Below, in pieces: positions 39,066-46,917 of a DNA stretch of 64,000 bases. This DNA is from Terribacillus saccharophilus (GTDB lineage Bacteria; Bacillota; Bacilli; Bacillales; Amphibacillaceae): positions 868,001 through 932,000 of the forward strand of contig NZ_NPBD01000007.1 of the NCBI RefSeq assembly GCF_002272745.1, in the 5' to 3' direction. The number at the start of each line of letters is the position of its first letter. Within the stretch, counting starts at the first letter, position 1. The position numbers were made by a program, and so were the translations under genes. Under the pieces are notes generated by a model. The model was not told where the DNA came from and did not search any database. It saw only the letters and a program-made list of their open reading frames with translations.

Positions 39066-40365
39066 CCCGTCCTTGTTTTTGATCTTTAGTAGTTGTTTGC
39101 TCAGTCCGGAAATATTGCTTATCTAGAATTCTTAAGAATGGGAGCCAGATTAGTACAACAATTACTAGGTTCACTAATTGCATGATTGCGCCGGCAATTG
39201 AATTCGTAACCAACATACCGCTAATGAAAATTGGTGTTGTCCAAGGAACATGTACACCTGTTGAAACCGGAACCAGTCCAGTTGACATTGCAAAGTAAGT
39301 AACGATAGTAACAACTACTGGAGAAAGCAACCAAGGAATGATTACCATAGGGTTCATTACAATTGGTAAACCAAAGATGAGAGGTTCGTTTACATTGAAA
39401 ATTGCTGCTGGTCCACCAAGCTTACCAAGATTTTTTAGTTGTCTACTCTTGGTGAATAGAAAGATTCCTAAGATTACTGCCATTGTCATACCAGTTCCGC
39501 CCATTCCCACAATGAATGTATCTATAAACTGGTTGTTAACAATATTTGGTCGTTCTAGACCAGCATTAAATGCCTCTAAATTTTCGAGGGATAATGTCAT
39601 CCATATTGGATCCATGATTGAATTAACAATAATCTGACCATGCAGTCCAAAGAACCAAAATACCTGTATTAAAAGAACAGCGATAATTGTTGCCACCAAA
39701 CCACTGCCTAAAGAAGTTAATGGTTGTTGAATAAGAGTATAAATAAAATTCTGTAATGTTTCGTAAGGCGTGTAGCTCAAGATAGCGCGTATTGCTAAAA
39801 AGAAAGTTAATGTTAAAGTAAGTGGAATTAATGAGCTGAAAGATTTCGATACAGCTTCAGGTACACCTTGAGGCATTTTGATAGTCCAATTTTTCTTAAC
39901 AAAGAATCTGTAAAGTTCTACTGATACAAAGGCCGTGAAAATCCCTAAGAATAAACCTTGAGCCCCTAAAGCTGAAGCAGGAATAACCCCTGCAACACCT
40001 TCTAAAACTTGAGGTGTTAAGATAATGAAGGAAGCTAGAGCAGCGAAGCCACCATACAAAGCTTCTAACTCATACTGTTGAGTCAATTTATAGGCGATGC
40101 CAAAGATAACAAAAAGACCCATAATACTTAAAGTTGAAGCAGAAGCAGGGCCTAAAATACTTTGATATTCTGCCAGAGCGTTTTCACTAATTATTTTGTC
40201 CAAGAAAGGTATGTTCGCTAATACGACAAATAGAGATCCGAAAATAATAAAAGGCAAAGCAACCATAAAGCCATCGCGCAGTGCGCCAAGATAACGGTTA
40301 TTATTTAATTTATCTGCAATAGGTAATAATATGTTTTCTAATGTCTCTGTGAATTTACTTCCCAT
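39049..40365 (-). CDS. PTS cellobiose-type IIC permease
   Basis: A 438-residue membrane channel component with about ten hydrophobic segments. LGALRDGFMVALPFIIFGS near residue 25 and INEPLIFGLP-type FNVNEPLIFGLP near 322, plus VHVPWTTPIF, are hallmarks of the lactose/cellobiose IIC family. AAGGGGGAACC precedes the ATG. It lies 15 bases from the IIB gene; IIA is encoded three genes later. Confidence 0.93.
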   Translation of the reverse strand: MGSKFTETLENILLPIADKLNNNRYLGALRDGFMVALPFIIFGSLFVVLANIPFLDKIISENALAEYQSILGPASASTLSIMGLFVIFGIAYKLTQQYELEALYGGFAALASFIILTPQVLEGVAGVIPASALGAQGLFLGIFTAFVSVELYRFFVKKNWTIKMPQGVPEAVSKSFSSLIPLTLTLTFFLAIRAILSYTPYETLQNFIYTLIQQPLTSLGSGLVATIIAVLLIQVFWFFGLHGQIIVNSIMDPIWMTLSLENLEAFNAGLERPNIVNNQFIDTFIVGMGGTGMTMAVILGIFLFTKSRQLKNLGKLGGPAAIFNVNEPLIFGLPIVMNPMVIIPWLLSPVVVTIVTYFAMSTGLVPVSTGVHVPWTTPIFISGMLVTNSIAGAIMQLVNLVIVVLIWLPFLRILDKQYFRTEQTTTKDQKQGRDDKIV

Positions 40366-40380
40366 AATGGTTCCCCCTTA

Positions 40381-40692
40381 TCAAACCTTTTTTTTGATTA
40401 ATTCTAATGCTTTATCCAGCACTGCTTCTCCGTCGATGCGTCCGTAAGAAATAGGATCGATCACATCAACTGGAACGCCTTTCTCATCAGCAACTTTTGA
40501 GATCTTTTTGAAGAGAAACCTCATTTGAGGACCAATTAACAGTACATCAGCTTTTTCCATGTCGGATTCAGCCTTATCCTGTGCCACAGCCCAAATCTCT
40601 GCTTCAATTCCCTTTTCTCGAGCAGCATCTTTCATTTTGGATACTAATAAACTTGTAGACATTCCAGAAGAACAAGCAAGTAGAATTTTCAT
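40381..40692 (-). CDS. PTS cellobiose-type IIB protein
   Basis: A 103-residue phosphocarrier with the phospho-cysteine in KILLACSSGMST at residue 7. The ATG at 40692 is preferred over the adjoining TTG because AGGGGGAAAT then has better spacing. It is the first gene of the beta-glucoside operon; its leader holds a consensus cre. Confidence 0.93.
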   Translation of the reverse strand: MKILLACSSGMSTSLLVSKMKDAAREKGIEAEIWAVAQDKAESDMEKADVLLIGPQMRFLFKKISKVADEKGVPVDVIDPISYGRIDGEAVLDKALELIKKKV

Positions 40693-40718
40693 CAATATTT
40701 CCCCCTATATCCGAATAA

Positions 40719-40732
40719 TGATATCGCTTACA
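40719..40732. promoter_or_regulatory. Consensus cre site in the beta-glucoside operon leader
   Basis: TGATATCGCTTACA fits all defined positions of TGWNANCGNTNWCA. It lies 27 bases upstream of the IIB start and just downstream of a TATAAT (40744-40739, minus), so CcpA would block initiation or elongation. Confidence 0.75.
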
Positions 40733-40738
40733 AAGTTG

Positions 40739-40744
40739 ATTATA
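40739..40744 (-). promoter_or_regulatory. Probable -10 box of the beta-glucoside PTS operon
   Basis: A consensus TATAAT on the minus strand with no good -35 at 16-18 bases, as expected for a promoter that needs an activator such as the PRD regulator. Confidence 0.5.
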
Positions 40745-40899
40745 TATTTTGTGCAGAGGGAACTGTACATATTATTTTGCCTCTTTAAGGGTGAAATCTT
40801 TAAAATCGTAAGTAGAGAATATTATTTAGCTCAAAGATATGGAGTATAAGATATTAATTTGGCTTGTTAAATAGTGATTGGGTTCGTACAGTAAAAGGT

Positions 40900-40939
40900 A
40901 AAAAAATAGGGTGGTGCAGAGAAAATCTCGGCACAACCT
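40900..40939 (-). terminator. Terminator of the small YjzC-like gene
   Basis: On the minus strand a 13-position stem with two mismatches (GGTTGTGC against GCACCACC) is followed by CTATTTTTTT. Confidence 0.65.
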
Positions 40940-41100
40940 TATATTGCTTCGTGTTTCCATGTTGTTTTCTTTCCCTTTACTGGGCAAGCTGGAAATACAT
41001 CATCTTTATTAATTTCTACTCTTTCGCCTGACTGGCAGATATATACGCCTGTTTGTGGGACGCCTTGTCCTGTTCTGTATTCACGCGTGTCATTACTCAC
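40939..41100 (-). CDS. Small YjzC-like protein
   Basis: A 53-residue protein with RTGQGVPQTGVYIC near the N-terminus and FPACPVKGKKTTW near the C-terminus. The layout, a GxxxPxxGxY start and a P-x-C near the end, resembles the YjzC family and small zinc-ribbon-like proteins of unknown role; the two cysteines could bind metal as a dimer. The GTG at 41100 is chosen because AGGAGG lies seven bases upstream; the longer frame to 41148 has no site. The gene is monocistronic with its own terminator. Confidence 0.6.
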   Translation of the reverse strand: MSNDTREYRTGQGVPQTGVYICQSGERVEINKDDVFPACPVKGKKTTWKHEAI

Positions 41101-41312
41101 TTTCACACCTCCTAATTCTCTTCTATATCTTATCCCTTCCTGTTTCAACTTACTCTATATTACGGGGGTTAGCTGAATGATAGTCACTATTTACTAAAAC
41201 AGAGGAGGCAGACCGTATAGCTTCCTTGAGTGGAAGTATCTTGATAAAATCATAGTAGCTGCTTTACGGCGAAATTAATAAATTTGGATCGAATAGAATG
41301 GAGTGACTAGCA

Positions 41313-41936
41313 ATGCATCAGACAATCATAACGCTCTCTACAGGGGAAGAAATACATACGAAGGCACCGGAACAGCAGATTTTGGAGCATATAACTAACA
41401 ATCAAGGTATGATGAACAAGGCTTTCGTCGTGATCGGGGGTATACATATAGCAACAGCTCACATAGTTAAGATCGAATCCATTGAACAGGTAGATGAATT
41501 TGAAAATCCAAATCAGGTTGAGCAGGCAGAAGAAAGCGAGTATTCTGATCCAGAGGAACAGGCAAATGCAGATGTGAGTCCGAATCAAGTCGAACTTGTG
41601 GAGCAGGTGCTTTTAGAAGCAATGCAAACACGTGATATTTTTGCAATGGATATGCTTATGCATGATGATTTTGTTTTCATCAATCATGAGGGCAGTTATG
41701 TGACAAAGGAAATGGATTTGGAAGCGCATCGGACACTAGCTGTGCGTTACACGAAAGTATCAAGTACAGATCAGCAAATCAAACCGACAAAGGATGGAGC
41801 AGTGACGATCTCCCGTATCCACCTGGAAGGACAAGCAGGGGACGAAAAAATCAATGGTGACTTTATTTATACGCGTGTGTGGCAGCTAATAGGTGAACAA
41901 TATCAAGTGATCGCTGGACATTGTTCTATGCTGTAA
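41313..41936 (+). CDS. Hypothetical protein with C-terminal SnoaL/DUF4440-like domain
   Basis: A 207-residue protein in three parts. Residues 1-60 (MHQTIITLSTGEEIHTKAPE..) look like a small beta-rich domain I do not recognise. Residues 60-92 are an acidic linker rich in Glu and Gln. From about 93 onward, LVEQVLLEAMQTRDIFAMDMLMHDDFVFINHEG and VWQLIGEQYQVIAGH have the pattern of the NTF2/SnoaL-like DUF4440 cone fold. GGAGTG precedes the ATG. Function unknown; the domain serves many binding and enzymatic roles. Confidence 0.65.
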   Translation: MHQTIITLSTGEEIHTKAPEQQILEHITNNQGMMNKAFVVIGGIHIATAHIVKIESIEQVDEFENPNQVEQAEESEYSDPEEQANADVSPNQVELVEQVLLEAMQTRDIFAMDMLMHDDFVFINHEGSYVTKEMDLEAHRTLAVRYTKVSSTDQQIKPTKDGAVTISRIHLEGQAGDEKINGDFIYTRVWQLIGEQYQVIAGHCSML

Positions 41937-42002
41937 TTAATGCGCATTTGTCTATTTTTTGCATAAACTACAGATGTCTGACCTAACGGGAAAATAAGAG
42001 CA

Positions 42003-42032
42003 TTGTCACGTATGTGAAATGTGGTATACAAT
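42003..42032 (+). promoter_or_regulatory. murB promoter
   Basis: TTGTCA (42003-42008) with TATACA after 16 bases or TACAAT after 18. The start point near 42037 rules out the longest upstream frame for murB. Confidence 0.6.
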
Positions 42033-42087
42033 ACAGGTTGGGGCACGCTCATTTGCAGCGGCTAATACAATAATGAGGGATTATATG

Positions 42088-43008
42088 ATGAATGTAAAGG
42101 CATTGGAGAGAGACATAAAGCAATTCTTAGAGGATGCGGATGTACTTGTAGAAGCACCGCTTGCAGATTATACGTATACAAAAGTGGGCGGAAAAGCGGA
42201 TGTACTCGTTTTTCCAAGAAGTTACACAGAAATTGAACAGGTTGTTGCCTATACAAAAGAAAATGGGGTACCACTGACAATACTCGGTAATGCCTCGAAT
42301 GTCATCATTCAGGATGGCGGACTACGCGGAGTGGTCATGATTCTGACGAAACTCGATGAAGTTAAAGTAGATGGCAATAAAATTACAGCTCAGTCAGGTG
42401 CAGCTATTATCGATGTGTCTAGAATTGCACTGGAGGCTAGTTTGACTGGATTAGAGTTCGCCTGCGGCATTCCTGGTTCCATCGGAGGGGCATTGTATAT
42501 GAATGCTGGCGCGTATGGTGGAGAAGTGAAGGATGTTTTGGAGCAAGTAGTTGTCATAACTGATGCTGGTGAGCGCAAAGTGATGACAAGTGAAGAGTTA
42601 GAGCTTAGTTACCGTACCAGCATTCTGCAGAAGAATAATTACATCGCTGTAGAAGCAACATTTGTATTGGAAAATGGTGACCAGACGGCAATTAAAGCGA
42701 AAATGGATGAACTAACATACCTTCGTGAATCAAAGCAGCCGCTTGAGTACCCATCATGCGGCAGTGTCTTCCAACGTCCTCCGGGTCACTTTGCTGGTAA
42801 GCTGATTATGGATGCGGGACTGCAGCTTACGCGAATCGGCGGGGTAGAGGTTTCGGGTAAACACGCGGGCTTTATGGTAAACGTAGACAATGGTACAGCA
42901 TCGGATTACATTAATCTGATCAAACACGTACAGAAGACAGTCAAAGAGAAATTCGATGTGAGTCTTCACCGGGAAGTACGGATAATAGGAGATTCTCCAG
43001 ATAAATGA
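42088..43008 (+). CDS. murB: UDP-N-acetylenolpyruvoylglucosamine reductase
   Basis: A 306-residue FAD enzyme of peptidoglycan precursor synthesis, reducing UDP-GlcNAc-enolpyruvate to UDP-MurNAc. [16 protein letters not shown] and [16 protein letters not shown] form the FAD domain; the catalytic serine is in [10 protein letters not shown] near residue 230 and the glutamate in HREVRIIG at the end. The frame extends to 42019, but GAGGGA and the promoter position favour the ATG at 42088. Length agrees with the type IIB MurB of bacilli. It stands alone here rather than in the dcw cluster. Confidence 0.95.
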   Translation: MNVKALERDIKQFLEDADVLVEAPLADYTYTKVGGKADVLVFPRSYTEIEQVVAYTKENGVPLTILGNASNVIIQDGGLRGVVMILTKLDEVKVDGNKITAQSGAAIIDVSRIALEASLTGLEFACGIPGSIGGALYMNAGAYGGEVKDVLEQVVVITDAGERKVMTSEELELSYRTSILQKNNYIAVEATFVLENGDQTAIKAKMDELTYLRESKQPLEYPSCGSVFQRPPGHFAGKLIMDAGLQLTRIGGVEVSGKHAGFMVNVDNGTASDYINLIKHVQKTVKEKFDVSLHREVRIIGDSPDK

Positions 43009-43012
43009 GGTA

Positions 43013-43048
43013 GAGTACATCACTTTAGAGTGGTGTACTCTTTTATTT
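43013..43048 (+). terminator. murB terminator
   Basis: GAGTACATCAC (43013-43023) pairs with GTGGTGTACTC (43030-43040), one G-U, then TTTTATTT. Confidence 0.88.
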
Positions 43049-43074
43049 TACGAAAGATCAGCTAGATAAGCATG

Positions 43075-43114
43075 CAAAAAAAGGATAGATGAACATAACA
43101 GTTCATCTATCCTT
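43075..43114 (-). terminator. katA terminator
   Basis: AAGGATAGATGAAC (43081-43094) and its exact complement (43101-43114) form a 14-base-pair stem with a six-base loop; seven T follow on the minus strand. Confidence 0.93.
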
Positions 43115-43131
43115 CGTTTTACCTATTAGTA

Positions 43132-44583
43132 TTAAACTTCTTGTGGAAGTGCAATGCCTAGACCGTCAGCGACGCGTTGGCCCCATTCTTTATCTGCTTT
43201 GTAGATATGAGCTACTTCGCGTTCAAGAATGTCTTTTCTTGTAACAGGCTTCATTGCATCAACGAAATTCTGTACAAGACGAGATTTTTCATCGTCAGTC
43301 ATAAGACGGTAAAGATCACCAGGCTGTGTGTAGTGGTCGTTTTCATCGTAACCGACGCTGTCAGCTTGTCCAGATACTTCGAATGGCGCAATTTTGCTTG
43401 CAGGGTCTTCTTTCGGACCATTGAAGCTATTAGGCTCATAGTAAACGCCGCTTCCGCCATTGTTGTCGAAACGCATTTGACCATCACGCTGGTAGTTGTT
43501 CACTTCATTGCGTGCACGGTTGATCGGAAGTGCTTGGTGGTTAGCACCTACGCGATAACGGTGTGCATCATGGTAAGCAAAAAGACGACCTTGAAGCATC
43601 TTATCAGGAGATACATCGATACCTGGTACAAGTGTTCCAGGAGAGAACGTAGCTTGTTCTACTTCCGCGAAGTAGTTCTCAGGGTTACGGTTCAATACCA
43701 TGCGGCCAACTTCGATTAGCGGGTAATCTTTTTGAGACCATACTTTTGTTACATCAAATGGATCGAAGCGGTATGTATTCGCATCTTCCATTGGCATGAT
43801 TTGAACATAAAGCTTCCATTCAGGGAAATCGCCGTTTTCGATTGCATTGAATAGATCTTCTGTATGGTAATCCGGATGCTCACCAGCAATTTTTGCAGCA
43901 ACAGCAGGATCCATGTTTTTAACACCTTGCTGTGTCTTGAAGTGATATTTCACCCAAACGCCTTCGCCTTGTTCGTTTACCCATTTGAATGTATGGGAAC
44001 CGAAACCGTGCATATTCCGCAATGTTGCAGGAATACCGCGGTCAGACATAAGGATAGAAACCTGGTGCAAACTTTCAGGGGATAGAGACCAGAAATCCCA
44101 TACCGCATCAGGGTTTTTCAAATGTGTTTGCGGATGTCTTTTTTGTGTATGGATGAAGTCAGGGAACTTGATTGCATCACGGATGAAGAATACAGGTGTA
44201 TTATTACCGACTAGATCATAGTTTCCTTCTTCTGTATAGAATTTAACAGCGAAACCGCGAGGGTCACGTACTGTGTCAGCAGAACCAAGCTCACCAGCTA
44301 CAGTAGAGAAACGGATGAACATATCTGTTTTCTTACCAACCTCAGAAAGGAAGTCTGCTTTTGTATATTTGGAAACATCATTGGTGACTTCGAAGTAACC
44401 ATGTGCACCGGCACCTTTTGCGTGTACAACACGTTCAGGAACGCGTTCACGGTTAAAGTGTGCTAGTTTTTCAAGAAGATGCACATCCTGGATCAGTGTG
44501 GGTCCACGTGAGCCAGCAGTTTGTGAATTCTGGTTATCTCCAACTGGAGCACCCCAGCTAGTAGTTAGTTTTTTATCTGCCAA
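43132..44583 (-). CDS. katA: Vegetative catalase KatA
   Basis: A 483-residue clade-3 haem catalase that disproportionates hydrogen peroxide. The essential histidine is in [12 protein letters not shown] near residue 54, the asparagine region in [11 protein letters not shown] near 127, and the proximal haem tyrosine in [12 protein letters not shown] near 337. The start is a TTG at 44583, chosen because GAGGTGA lies six bases upstream; an in-frame GTG at 44592 lies inside that site. With it the length equals B. subtilis KatA. A PerR box upstream indicates peroxide induction. Confidence 0.96.
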   Translation of the reverse strand: MADKKLTTSWGAPVGDNQNSQTAGSRGPTLIQDVHLLEKLAHFNRERVPERVVHAKGAGAHGYFEVTNDVSKYTKADFLSEVGKKTDMFIRFSTVAGELGSADTVRDPRGFAVKFYTEEGNYDLVGNNTPVFFIRDAIKFPDFIHTQKRHPQTHLKNPDAVWDFWSLSPESLHQVSILMSDRGIPATLRNMHGFGSHTFKWVNEQGEGVWVKYHFKTQQGVKNMDPAVAAKIAGEHPDYHTEDLFNAIENGDFPEWKLYVQIMPMEDANTYRFDPFDVTKVWSQKDYPLIEVGRMVLNRNPENYFAEVEQATFSPGTLVPGIDVSPDKMLQGRLFAYHDAHRYRVGANHQALPINRARNEVNNYQRDGQMRFDNNGGSGVYYEPNSFNGPKEDPASKIAPFEVSGQADSVGYDENDHYTQPGDLYRLMTDDEKSRLVQNFVDAMKPVTRKDILEREVAHIYKADKEWGQRVADGLGIALPQEV

Positions 44584-44627
44584 GAAAATCACCTCAGAAA
44601 AAGTATTGTGTTAGTAAATCTATAAAC

Positions 44628-44655
44628 ATAGTAACATCTTTTTATTAAAAATCAA
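44628..44655 (-). promoter_or_regulatory. katA promoter
   Basis: On the minus strand TTGATT (44655-44650) and TACTAT (44633-44628) are 16 bases apart, 45 bases before the katA start. Confidence 0.6.
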
Positions 44656-44662
44656 TACTTAT

Positions 44663-44677
44663 TTATAATAATTACAA
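44663..44677. promoter_or_regulatory. PerR box
   Basis: TTATAATAATTACAA matches 14 of 15 bases of the Per box TTATAATNATTATAA and abuts the katA -35 box. Confidence 0.85.
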
Positions 44678-44696
44678 AGTTATTATAAGGATAAAT

Positions 44697-44735
44697 AAAA
44701 AAGGATAAACCAGCCAGAAAGCCAGTTTACCCTTT
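44697..44735 (-). terminator. Terminator after the 24-codon gene
   Basis: On the minus strand GGGTAAAC and GTTTATCC form an interrupted stem around a 14-base loop, followed by a T-rich run. Confidence 0.5.
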
Positions 44736-44743
44736 CGTTAAAA

Positions 44744-44757
44744 TGATACCGTTTACA
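44744..44757. promoter_or_regulatory. Consensus cre site between the 24-codon gene and katA
   Basis: TGATACCGTTTACA fits every defined position of TGWNANCGNTNWCA. It lies six bases past the small gene's stop and about 160 bases upstream of katA. Confidence 0.6.
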
Positions 44758-44762
44758 AAAAA

Positions 44763-44837
44763 TTATAAAGAAGCTACCCATGTGACTAAAGCACACCCTA
44801 CTATGCTACCGCTGATTAACAAGTTTGTTTTCCACAT
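44763..44837 (-). CDS. Candidate 24-residue membrane peptide
   Basis: An ATG-started frame of 24 codons preceded by an excellent ribosome site: GGAGGAGGGGTG at 44841-44852, with seven bases to the start. The peptide begins MWKTNLLISG and continues as one hydrophobic stretch ending in WVASL, enough for a single membrane span with a short basic N-terminus. It sits alone in a 330-base gap between katA and the diguanylate cyclase gene and has a terminator-like hairpin and a consensus cre right after it. I do not recognise the family. Possible roles are a membrane-complex accessory peptide or a toxin-like peptide; neither is shown. Confidence 0.55.
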   Translation of the reverse strand: MWKTNLLISGSIVGCALVTWVASL

Positions 44838-44898
44838 TGGCACCCCTCCTCCTTCGATAAATTAAGTCTATCAAATTATGAAAGGGTTTTCAATATGC

Positions 44899-44931
44899 GA
44901 AGAAGCCCAATTATTGGAATTGAGCTTCTTG
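44899..44931 (-). terminator. Hairpin at the end of the diguanylate cyclase gene
   Basis: AAGAAGC-C-CAATT (44900-44912) pairs with AATTG-A-GCTTCTT (44918-44930) and includes the last codons. There is no strong T tract, so it may stabilise rather than terminate. Confidence 0.35.
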
Positions 44932-46314
44932 TTGCCGTTGTTTTGATTTGTACATTTCCTGATCTGCAATTTCTATCAATTCTGTAACTGTCAGAGTCGA
45001 TCCCGGTGCATAGTCATGGATGCCGAAGCTTGCTGCGATCGGATATGCTTTTATTTTTGAGTCATTCAAACGGGTTAGATTCTCCTGCAGTTTATCGAGG
45101 AATTCTTCTGCTTGGCTGTGAACTTTCTGTGGAAGCAAGATAATGAATTCATCACCACCATGTCGGAAAAGATATTCATCTTCTGTCAAGGTTAAGGTTA
45201 TTGTAGAGGCGATGAGCTGAATAAGCTGGTCGCCTTCATTATGCCCGTGCTCGTCGTTGACTCGTTTTAAATTGTTCACGTCTACGAAACAGAGGCAGAA
45301 GGGGTGCTTGCCCTGCTGGAGAAGATTCTCGATATATTGTATACCGGCACGACGGTTAAAAACCCCTGTTAGCACATCCCGGCTGGCGTGCTCCTGGAGT
45401 TCTTTTTCGATCCGTTTAAAGCGTGTAACGTCCGTTACACTGATTAAAAGTGCATCTTTTTTATTATAACTGAGCAGCTCAAAATTCAGCATCATCCAGT
45501 TTGCATGATGTACCAGATTATGAGTAATATAATTCTCAATCTTTACTTCGTTTTTTAGCTGTCCTAACAATGATACCAGCTCTTTTTTTTCAGGAAAGAA
45601 GGAGGTGAGGGAAAAACTGCTGACTGTGTGTGTGTTGATTCCAAAAAAATGTCCAGCTTGTTTATTGTACAGAGTAATATTTTCAGTATCTAAATCAATA
45701 AGTACAACTGGCTGTGGATTGGCAAAAAATAGGCTTTTGAAATTGCGTTTTTCTTCCTCTAGCTGGATTTGGCTGCTGTAGTCTTTTCTCAAGTAGTGAT
45801 AGAAACTGAGATTGATTACTACGCTTACTACCAATCCACCTGTGAAATTAATAAGCATGATAAGCGAAACAGCACCGGGATTAAAGTAGAATAGACCGCC
45901 CAGCATCATGATATGCGCTATACCTGCCAAAATGGCGTAAATAATCGGCCGAATCGGTAAAAGTGAAGCACAAGCAAGCAGGATGATGAGATACGCATAC
46001 ATATTTCCTTCCTGCTGAAAGCTGTTAAAAGAAGAGAACGCACCTTGGGCGATATACAGCCCTATGTAACAGACACTGAGAAATCTGGAATGCACTGATT
46101 TAAAAAAGAGAAGATAACAAGCAGACATCAGCATGCCAGTCAGATGGACAAGGGCAAGTGGAAGTACATAATCTGGGTTATCTAAAGATCTATATAGGGA
46201 TATATCCGCAATTAGGAATAGTGGATAACAAGCAAGCAGTGTAATGGAACTCAGCTTAATCCTCTGTGACAGGAGTGACTGATGGTGTGTATCGAAATCG
46301 TTTATCTGCTTCAT
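44911..46314 (-). CDS. Membrane-bound PAS-GGDEF diguanylate cyclase
   Basis: A 467-residue protein predicted to make cyclic di-GMP. Six hydrophobic segments span about residues 20-190, followed by a PAS-like sensor (SLFFANPQPVVLIDLDTENITLYN..) at about 200-310 and a GGDEF domain from about 320 with the active-site FRHGGDEFIILLP and the substrate region DVNNLKRVNDEHGHNEGDQ. No EAL domain follows. The ATG at 46314 has AAGGA seven bases upstream; the in-frame GTG at 46329 overlaps that site. An RxxD inhibitory site is not obvious before GGDEF. Confidence 0.9.
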   Translation of the reverse strand: MKQINDFDTHHQSLLSQRIKLSSITLLACYPLFLIADISLYRSLDNPDYVLPLALVHLTGMLMSACYLLFFKSVHSRFLSVCYIGLYIAQGAFSSFNSFQQEGNMYAYLIILLACASLLPIRPIIYAILAGIAHIMMLGGLFYFNPGAVSLIMLINFTGGLVVSVVINLSFYHYLRKDYSSQIQLEEEKRNFKSLFFANPQPVVLIDLDTENITLYNKQAGHFFGINTHTVSSFSLTSFFPEKKELVSLLGQLKNEVKIENYITHNLVHHANWMMLNFELLSYNKKDALLISVTDVTRFKRIEKELQEHASRDVLTGVFNRRAGIQYIENLLQQGKHPFCLCFVDVNNLKRVNDEHGHNEGDQLIQLIASTITLTLTEDEYLFRHGGDEFIILLPQKVHSQAEEFLDKLQENLTRLNDSKIKAYPIAASFGIHDYAPGSTLTVTELIEIADQEMYKSKQRQQEAQFQ

Positions 46315-46458
46315 GAATTTTTCCTTCACTTTTTTTAGATAGTGTACTATATAACCAGACAGAAAGCTTCATTTTCTTTGATTCTTAACACATTGTAAAG
46401 ATTGCAGCAAATTGTAAGAGAAGGGAATGGAACAAAGAAGGATTAACTGAATGACGAA

Positions 46459-46486
46459 CAAAAAAGAGCTGCAATAGCAGCTCTTT
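46459..46486 (-). terminator. Terminator of the ypgR-brxA operon
   Basis: AAAGAGCTGC (46463-46472) and GCAGCTCTTT (46477-46486) pair perfectly around AATA; TTTTTGTT follows on the minus strand. The stem overlaps the brxA stop. Confidence 0.88.
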
Positions 46487-46913
46487 ACAGATGGTTATTA
46501 TATGCAGTTGTAAGATTTTCCACGATTTCTTCTACATCGTAGCCTTCAATCTGTTCGCGAGGGATGAAATGGACTAATTTTCCGTCCTGCATCAAAGCAA
46601 CAGAAGGGGAGGATGGCGGCTGATCTGTGAAATATTCCCGCATCTTTTCTGTAGCTTCTTTATCCTGGCCGGCAAAAACAGTTACAAGATTTTCTGGTTT
46701 TTTAGCATTCTGTAAGGATTCTCTGACTGCTGGGCGTGCAAGACCTGCTGCACAGCCGCATACAGAATTGACAACTACCAGTGTGCTGCCTTTTGCCTGT
46801 TCCACATAGTTTTTAACCTTTTCAGCATCAGTTAGCTCCTGGAACCCTGCCTGTGTCAGCTCATCCCGCATAGGCTGGACGATGCCGCGCATATATTCTT
46901 CGTATGCATTCAT
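46485..46913 (-). CDS. brxA: Bacilliredoxin BrxA (YphP)
   Basis: A 142-residue thioredoxin-fold protein that removes bacillithiol from S-bacillithiolated proteins. The active-site CGC is in NSVCGCAAGLARP near residue 54, and VTVFAGQDKEAT and PPSSPSVAL are family marks. The opening AYEEYMRGIVQPMR matches YphP (BrxA) rather than YqiW (BrxB). The start is four bases after the ypgR stop and the ribosome site AAGGAGG lies in ypgR, so the genes are coupled. Confidence 0.93.
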   Translation of the reverse strand: MNAYEEYMRGIVQPMRDELTQAGFQELTDAEKVKNYVEQAKGSTLVVVNSVCGCAAGLARPAVRESLQNAKKPENLVTVFAGQDKEATEKMREYFTDQPPSSPSVALMQDGKLVHFIPREQIEGYDVEEIVENLTTAYNNHL

Positions 46914-46917
46914 TTTG

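Noticed and set aside
43177..43719. A 180-codon frame antisense to katA, and similar long antisense frames in gpmI, rnr and eno
   Set aside because: They are shadows of highly biased coding sequence, with no ribosome sites or plausible proteins.
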